Shown here: positions 59,987 to 64,000 of the stretch, piece by piece
Layout: each line of letters starts with the position of its first letter
How positions within the stretch are numbered: the stretch's first letter is position 1
Assembly: GCA_024690405.1 (NCBI GenBank)
Contig: JAILCU010000109.1
Location: 1-64,000, forward strand
Length of the DNA: 64,000 nucleotides
DNA from: Bacteroidales bacterium
Lineage (GTDB): Bacteria; Bacteroidota; Bacteroidia; Bacteroidales; Bacteroidaceae
Direction: 5' to 3'
Translations under genes and position numbers: made by a program
The notes under the pieces: generated by a model
Seen by the model: only the letters and a program-made list of their open reading frames with translations
Told to the model about the DNA's origin: nothing
Database searches by the model: none

Positions 59987-61300
59987 TTATAATGTGTTGC
60001 TGATATACTTGAGTTGGTAATAGTTGTAAATCACATTGATGCGCGCGCTCACCAGGGCGAGTTCCGCATCGAGTTTCACGTTGGCGGCATCCACCATGTC
60101 GGTGATCAGCGCCAGGCCGTTCTCGTAGCGGTTCTGGATAATACGGTAGTTCTGCTCAGCCAGTTCCACGCTTTTCTGCTGCGTCTCGAGTTCGGAGAAG
60201 GCCGTGAGATAGTTGGTGTAGGCGGCTTGCATGGCATTCTCCACGCCCTCGGCGGCTTCGCGTTGCTGCTGCTGACTGCGGCGTACAGCGGTGCGGGCCT
60301 GACGCAGCCGTTTGTTGTTTTTCCATAGCGAGGAGAAAGAATAGTTCACGCCTACGCCCACATACCAGTAGTTGATGTTCTTGTCCAGCGTAGGAATCTC
60401 GAACGTCACGGGACCGTCGAAGTGGTCTTCTGCCACCAAGGCTACTTTCGGCAGACGCTCCGCACGTTCCAGCCGCACTTTTTGCTGAGCCATGCGCAGA
60501 CCTATAGCCGCTTTCTTCAGGTCGGCATTGTGCTCGGTGGAGAGTTGCTGCCACCTGTTTTCGCCTTCCTGAGGGCAGAGTGCTTCAGCGAAATCGTCTT
60601 TGGGGAGAATGGTTACCACGGTGTCGATGCCTAAAGCCGTCGCCAACTGATGGCTGATGATGCGCCTGGCATCTTGCACGCGTGTGCGTCCCAGTTTCAG
60701 GCTCTCCAACTGCAGTTCATGCCTCGTGATGTCGTTCTCCAGAGCCACGCCCTGTTCCATGCGCCGCCGCGTCTGTGCGATCAAAGTCTCTGCCAGCGCG
60801 ATGTTCTGCTCGAACACCGCCTCTTGGTTGTGCAGGTTGTGCAGTTGCAAATAGTGCCCTGCGAGCAGGAAACGTACGCGCTGACGGTTCTCCCCGGCTT
60901 CGGCTTCGGCCTGTTCGCGCATCAGTTCGGCCAAACGGATGCCGCTGCTGACGGCTCCTCCGCTATACACGGTCTGCCGCGCCATCAGTGCGAAGTTGTT
61001 GCCGAAATGAGGCGTCTTGGCCGTGAACCTGTTACGCAGTGGACGGTCCCATATCTTCACGTTTCCCATATAGCTCACGGAAGCTGTCGCCTCGACATCG
61101 GGGCGCCGGGCCGAACGCGCCGCGGCCACACCTTCTTCGGCCTCGGCGATGGCTGTCGTGTGCGACTGGATGGAAGCGTTATGCGCTTCGGCCGTCATGA
61201 AAAGTTGCTCCAATGTCATCCCGAGCGGCTCCTGTGCCGGGGCGCAGAGCACGCCGGCTGCAGCACAAACTGCCGTCAGCCACTTTCTTTTTTCCTTCAT
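59987..61300 (-). CDS. TolC-type outer-membrane efflux protein
   Basis: 437 residues with signal peptide 1-22 (TAVCAAAGVLCAPAQ) and two OEP repeats of long periplasmic helices (NASIQSHTTAIAEAEEGVAAARSARRPDVEATASVSY; LRQARTAVRRSQQQQREAAEGVENAMQAAYTNYLTA) with barrel strands between (FWYVGVGVNYSFSSL-like). First gene of the three-gene efflux operon; the regulator is not adjacent. Its leader is about 100 bases from the 61410 box. Confidence 0.93.
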   Translation of the reverse strand: MKEKRKWLTAVCAAAGVLCAPAQEPLGMTLEQLFMTAEAHNASIQSHTTAIAEAEEGVAAARSARRPDVEATASVSYMGNVKIWDRPLRNRFTAKTPHFGNNFALMARQTVYSGGAVSSGIRLAELMREQAEAEAGENRQRVRFLLAGHYLQLHNLHNQEAVFEQNIALAETLIAQTRRRMEQGVALENDITRHELQLESLKLGRTRVQDARRIISHQLATALGIDTVVTILPKDDFAEALCPQEGENRWQQLSTEHNADLKKAAIGLRMAQQKVRLERAERLPKVALVAEDHFDGPVTFEIPTLDKNINYWYVGVGVNYSFSSLWKNNKRLRQARTAVRRSQQQQREAAEGVENAMQAAYTNYLTAFSELETQQKSVELAEQNYRIIQNRYENGLALITDMVDAANVKLDAELALVSARINVIYNYYQLKYISNTL

Positions 61301-61409
61301 AAAATAACTGATTATACGATGGTTTCTGAAATGTTTTAGCCAGCATTTGCCCTGGCCTTTGTCCTTTCAAAAACTACAACCCTGCAGGCATTCTTGCTTT
61401 TTGCGGCTG

Positions 61410-61417
61410 CAAAGGTA
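61410..61417 (-). promoter_or_regulatory. -7 box of the efflux operon
   Basis: Minus-strand TACCTTTG, 110 bases before the tolC-like ATG. The leader shows no clear operator. Confidence 0.55.
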
Positions 61418-61517
61418 GGCAAAAACAACAACAGTTGTAACCTTACGGATTCTTGCATACGGCCGATTCTTAACAATCTTTAGCATTCCTGCCTCCCTTC
61501 CACACACCAAAAATACG

Positions 61518-61525
61518 TACCTTTG
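61518..61525 (+). promoter_or_regulatory. -7 box of rnhB (decides start)
   Basis: TACCTTTG ends two bases before an in-frame ATG at 61528; transcription would begin at about 61532, so that ATG cannot be used and translation should begin at 61558. Confidence 0.65.
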
Positions 61526-61557
61526 CCATGAATTGTAAGTGTTTTGCCGTAAGTTCC

Positions 61558-62157
61558 ATGCTGAAATCATTCCATACACCCCACGTCATCGAGGCGGGCT
61601 GCGACGAAGCTGGCCGCGGATGTCTGGCCGGACCTGTCTTTGCCGCGGCCGTCATCCTTCCGGCTGATTTCCGCAACGAGCTGCTCAACGACTCCAAGCA
61701 GCTCACCGAGCGCCAGCGCTACAGCCTGAGGGAGGTGATTGAGCGTGAGGCCGTGGCCTGGGCCGTAGCGGAATGCTCACCGCAGGAGATTGACAAGTTC
61801 AACATCCTGCGCTGCTCCATCCTCGCCATGCAGCGTGCCGTGGAGCAACTCTCCGTGCAACCCCAGCACCTCATCATCGATGGCAACCGGTGGATGGCTT
61901 TTCACATCCCTGCCGACACCGTCGTCAAGGGCGACGCCATCTACATGAGCATCGCCGCCGCCAGCGTCCTTGCCAAGACGTACCGCGATGATTGCATGAA
62001 AGCCCTCGCCAAAGACTACCCTCAGTACGGATGGGACAAAAATATGGGTTATCCTGCCAAGGCTCACCGCGAGGCGATACGCCAGTTCGGTCCCACGCCC
62101 CACCACCGCATGACCTTCCGCCTTCTCCCCGAACAGCAGCTGATGCTGGATCTGTAG
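61558..62157 (+). CDS. rnhB: Ribonuclease HII
   Basis: 199-residue enzyme removing ribonucleotides from DNA and RNA from RNA-DNA hybrids. Catalytic Asp16-Glu17 in [15 protein letters not shown], Asp108 in HLIIDGN, and the later stretch [18 protein letters not shown]-terminal HRMTFRLLP is typical. The start ATG 61558 ([17 protein letters not shown]) is preferred to ATG 61528 because of the promoter position. It is divergent from the efflux operon. Confidence 0.95.
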   Translation: MLKSFHTPHVIEAGCDEAGRGCLAGPVFAAAVILPADFRNELLNDSKQLTERQRYSLREVIEREAVAWAVAECSPQEIDKFNILRCSILAMQRAVEQLSVQPQHLIIDGNRWMAFHIPADTVVKGDAIYMSIAAASVLAKTYRDDCMKALAKDYPQYGWDKNMGYPAKAHREAIRQFGPTPHHRMTFRLLPEQQLMLDL

Positions 62158-62227
62158 CTGCCGCCGGCGGACACCTACGCATCATTCATCCTATTTATAT
62201 ATAGAACCCGAAAACCAAACACACGCC

Positions 62228-64000
62228 ATGCGCTTTCCCTCGAAACTCCCCCTGTTTCTCTTCCTGCTCACGACAGCCACGCTGAACGCTGCGGCAGATT
62301 ATACGTCCTTTCTCACCCCGGAACGCGGATTCACCGAGGTCACCGACATGGATCAGATCATCGGTGGTCCCGACTATTGCTATATCCTTTGCGCGGCAGA
62401 GGATCCTGCGCTCATCGTGGGCGTAGGCACCTACGAGGCAAAGCCCGATTGGGCCGGCGACGACACCAAGGCCTTGCGCTACGACTCGGCTGCCACGGAC
62501 CCCGTGCTCAACCTCAGCAACTTCTTCACCATCGAGAAAAACGACCATTTCATCGGGCTGAAGAACGTTTTCTACAACAGCCATTTCTTCCAGACGCACG
62601 AGAATGCGGGCTTCATGTATGTGCTCACCTACACCGAACCGACGCTCTCGGAATGGTGCTATCTGCAGCCCACCTTCAACGATGGATACTGGCTCTTCGA
62701 GAGCGGCAAATACCCCGTCGCGAGCAACGACTGGGCCTGCGGATACCTGGGGCCGTGGAACCTGAAGGTGGCCCAAGGCGAGGCTTTGGCGCTGAACCGG
62801 CGCAACACCGATGACGATCCCGCAGGACATTTCCGGATGTTCCGCATCAGACGTAAGGACCTGCAGCTGGCATGGAGCCAACGGTGGAAAGAGGCTTCTG
62901 TCATCAACAAGATGGAGATGTCCTGGCTGATCTGCAATCCGTCCTTCGAGACGGGCGACGAACGGGGATGGACCCTCGTGGGCAAGGATGCAAACGGCAA
63001 TGAGGAGTTCCGCGCCCATAGCGACTATCCCATGACGGAACAGGACGGGACCTATCTGCTGAATGCCTATCAGTGGTGGGCCCAGACGCTCGGCGCTACG
63101 CAGACCGTGGAGAACATCCCCTGCGGGAAATATGAGCTGTCGGCGGTCGTGGCCACCTGGGAGGGACGCACCGTCACCTTCAGCGCCAACGACAAATCCA
63201 TCACCAAGAAAGGTGGCGGCGACGACAAAGGCATCAAGGTTTCGCTCAACGTGGACATCGGGCCTGAAGGCAAACTGACCATCGGCGCACAAAGCACTGC
63301 ACAGTGGTGGGAAGAAGGCCACGAGAGCGAGACGCAGACGTTCTTCAAGCTGGACCACGTGCAGCTCAAATGCCGCAGTATGTTTATCCAGGCATTGGCC
63401 GTACCCCTGCCCAACGACGGGAGCACGACGCTCCTGCCGGAACAGTGGTATTACTACGATGCACCGCTCTTTGCCGACTACAGCCTCCAGGGCCGGATCA
63501 GCGACATCGTCTATACCACCAACGGACAAGTGACGCAACTCGGCGCCACGACCAAGGCCACCCGTGCCAAAATGACCTTCGAGCCCGGACGTCTGTTCTT
63601 CAAGACTGAGGCCGGGGATGCCACGCTGAGTATTCAGCCCCTGCAGGGCCCCACCACAGGACTCTTCACCGTAACAGCACTCAACGTCGACGGCTTACCG
63701 AATTCCATCGCCGGCATCAATCTGAACCCCGACGGCCCGGGCAGCGACGGCACCAAGAAAATCAGCCGCTACCTGGCCTCCAAGAGCTACGACCTCATCG
63801 GCTGCAGCGAGGACTTCAACTACCACGGTTCGCTGATGTCGGCCCTGCTCGACGACTACAGCAGCGGCACCGTGCGCAGCACGCTGAGCGTGGGCAACCT
63901 GCCGCTGGGACAGCTCTTCCAGGGCAGTTTCCGCTTCGACACCGACGGACTGAACATCATCTGGAAAAACGACGCCCTGCAGATCAGCAACGAGAGCTGG
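62228..64000 (+). CDS. Secreted protein with endonuclease/exonuclease/phosphatase domain (partial, 3' end beyond window)
   Basis: 591 codons are visible and still open at the right edge. Signal peptide 1-22 (LFLFLLTTATLNAAA). About 25-220 has no fold I can name (SFLTPERGFTEVTDMDQI); about 235-380 looks like a carbohydrate-binding beta-sandwich (WLICNPSFETGDERGWTL, FFKLDHVQLKC). From about 480 the DNase I-like superfamily begins: FTVTALNVDGLP, INLNPDGPGSDGTKKISRYLA, YDLIGCSEDFNYHGSLM. The SED acidic pair corresponds to the metal-binding Glu of that fold. Substrate (nucleic acid, sphingolipid or other phosphoester) cannot be told. It starts 70 bases after rnhB. Confidence 0.8.
   Translation, partial: MRFPSKLPLFLFLLTTATLNAAADYTSFLTPERGFTEVTDMDQIIGGPDYCYILCAAEDPALIVGVGTYEAKPDWAGDDTKALRYDSAATDPVLNLSNFFTIEKNDHFIGLKNVFYNSHFFQTHENAGFMYVLTYTEPTLSEWCYLQPTFNDGYWLFESGKYPVASNDWACGYLGPWNLKVAQGEALALNRRNTDDDPAGHFRMFRIRRKDLQLAWSQRWKEASVINKMEMSWLICNPSFETGDERGWTLVGKDANGNEEFRAHSDYPMTEQDGTYLLNAYQWWAQTLGATQTVENIPCGKYELSAVVATWEGRTVTFSANDKSITKKGGGDDKGIKVSLNVDIGPEGKLTIGAQSTAQWWEEGHESETQTFFKLDHVQLKCRSMFIQALAVPLPNDGSTTLLPEQWYYYDAPLFADYSLQGRISDIVYTTNGQVTQLGATTKATRAKMTFEPGRLFFKTEAGDATLSIQPLQGPTTGLFTVTALNVDGLPNSIAGINLNPDGPGSDGTKKISRYLASKSYDLIGCSEDFNYHGSLMSALLDDYSSGTVRSTLSVGNLPLGQLFQGSFRFDTDGLNIIWKNDALQISNESW

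Noticed and set aside
1-64000. tRNA, rRNA, insertion sequences, prophage genes, replication origin
   Set aside because: No cloverleaf, ribosomal, transposase, integrase or DnaA-box cluster signature was found by eye; a tRNA or small-RNA scan would be needed to exclude short ones.

Overview
The window reads as chromosome from a GC-rich member of the Bacteroidales, most likely Prevotellaceae-like (inference from gene content, not from a marker gene). Supporting signs are SusC/SusD pairs, surface lipoproteins with acidic residues after the lipid-anchored cysteine, PCMD and calycin-like secreted proteins ending in a GIYIVNGKKV-type C-terminus, TamB next to a lipoprotein TamL, and promoters carrying the Bacteroidetes -7 box TAnnTTTG, sometimes with a -33 TTTG about 19-22 bases upstream. 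No tRNA, rRNA, insertion sequence, phage gene or CRISPR array was seen.

Layout. 1-12073 is a starch/alpha-glucan locus: an MFS sugar porter (cut by the left edge) and a LacI regulator diverge from susC-susD-susE-susF-like genes and a GH13 alpha-amylase, closed by a strong terminator. 12089-15095 holds a GH53 galactanase and a MATE exporter. 15246-20948 is a three-gene surface/secreted set: a PCMD lipoprotein, an outer-membrane barrel, and a large PCMD plus calycin protein. 21195-25563 (minus strand) carries a DUF349 coiled-coil protein, a CorA-type metal transporter with a long leader, and a cyclophilin lipoprotein. 25638-34513 (plus) carries tamB, tamL and a membrane-spanning AraC-type regulator with a periplasmic kelch-like propeller. 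34606-42352 is a divergent pair of giant glycosidases, a GH2 and a GH29-GH3 fusion, with mirror-image promoters. A PAP2 phosphatase follows, then 1.8 kb without a convincing gene but full of tandem repeats, including a promoter-driven array of five 38-bp repeats. 44934-53046 is aspC, a short purH and the cell-shape genes mreB-mreC-mreD-pbp2-rodA. Then come a small AT-richer membrane protein/winged-helix pair, a PL/GH28-type fusion (minus), a tripartite tolC-emrA-emrB-like efflux operon (minus), rnhB, and the start of a secreted protein with an endonuclease/exonuclease/phosphatase domain.

Two themes deserve a second look. First, several enzymes are unusual multi-domain fusions, above all alpha-fucosidase-GH3 in one chain. 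Second, almost every longer intergenic gap holds its own private short tandem repeat, each with a different sequence and a period of about 9-51 bp; some lie inside the purH-mre region and some have entered coding sequence (tamL N-terminus, the GH29-GH3 linker). A dispersed hairpin element recurs at two of the four convergent gene junctions.

All family calls come from reading motifs by eye. No database search was possible, and substrates are inferences.
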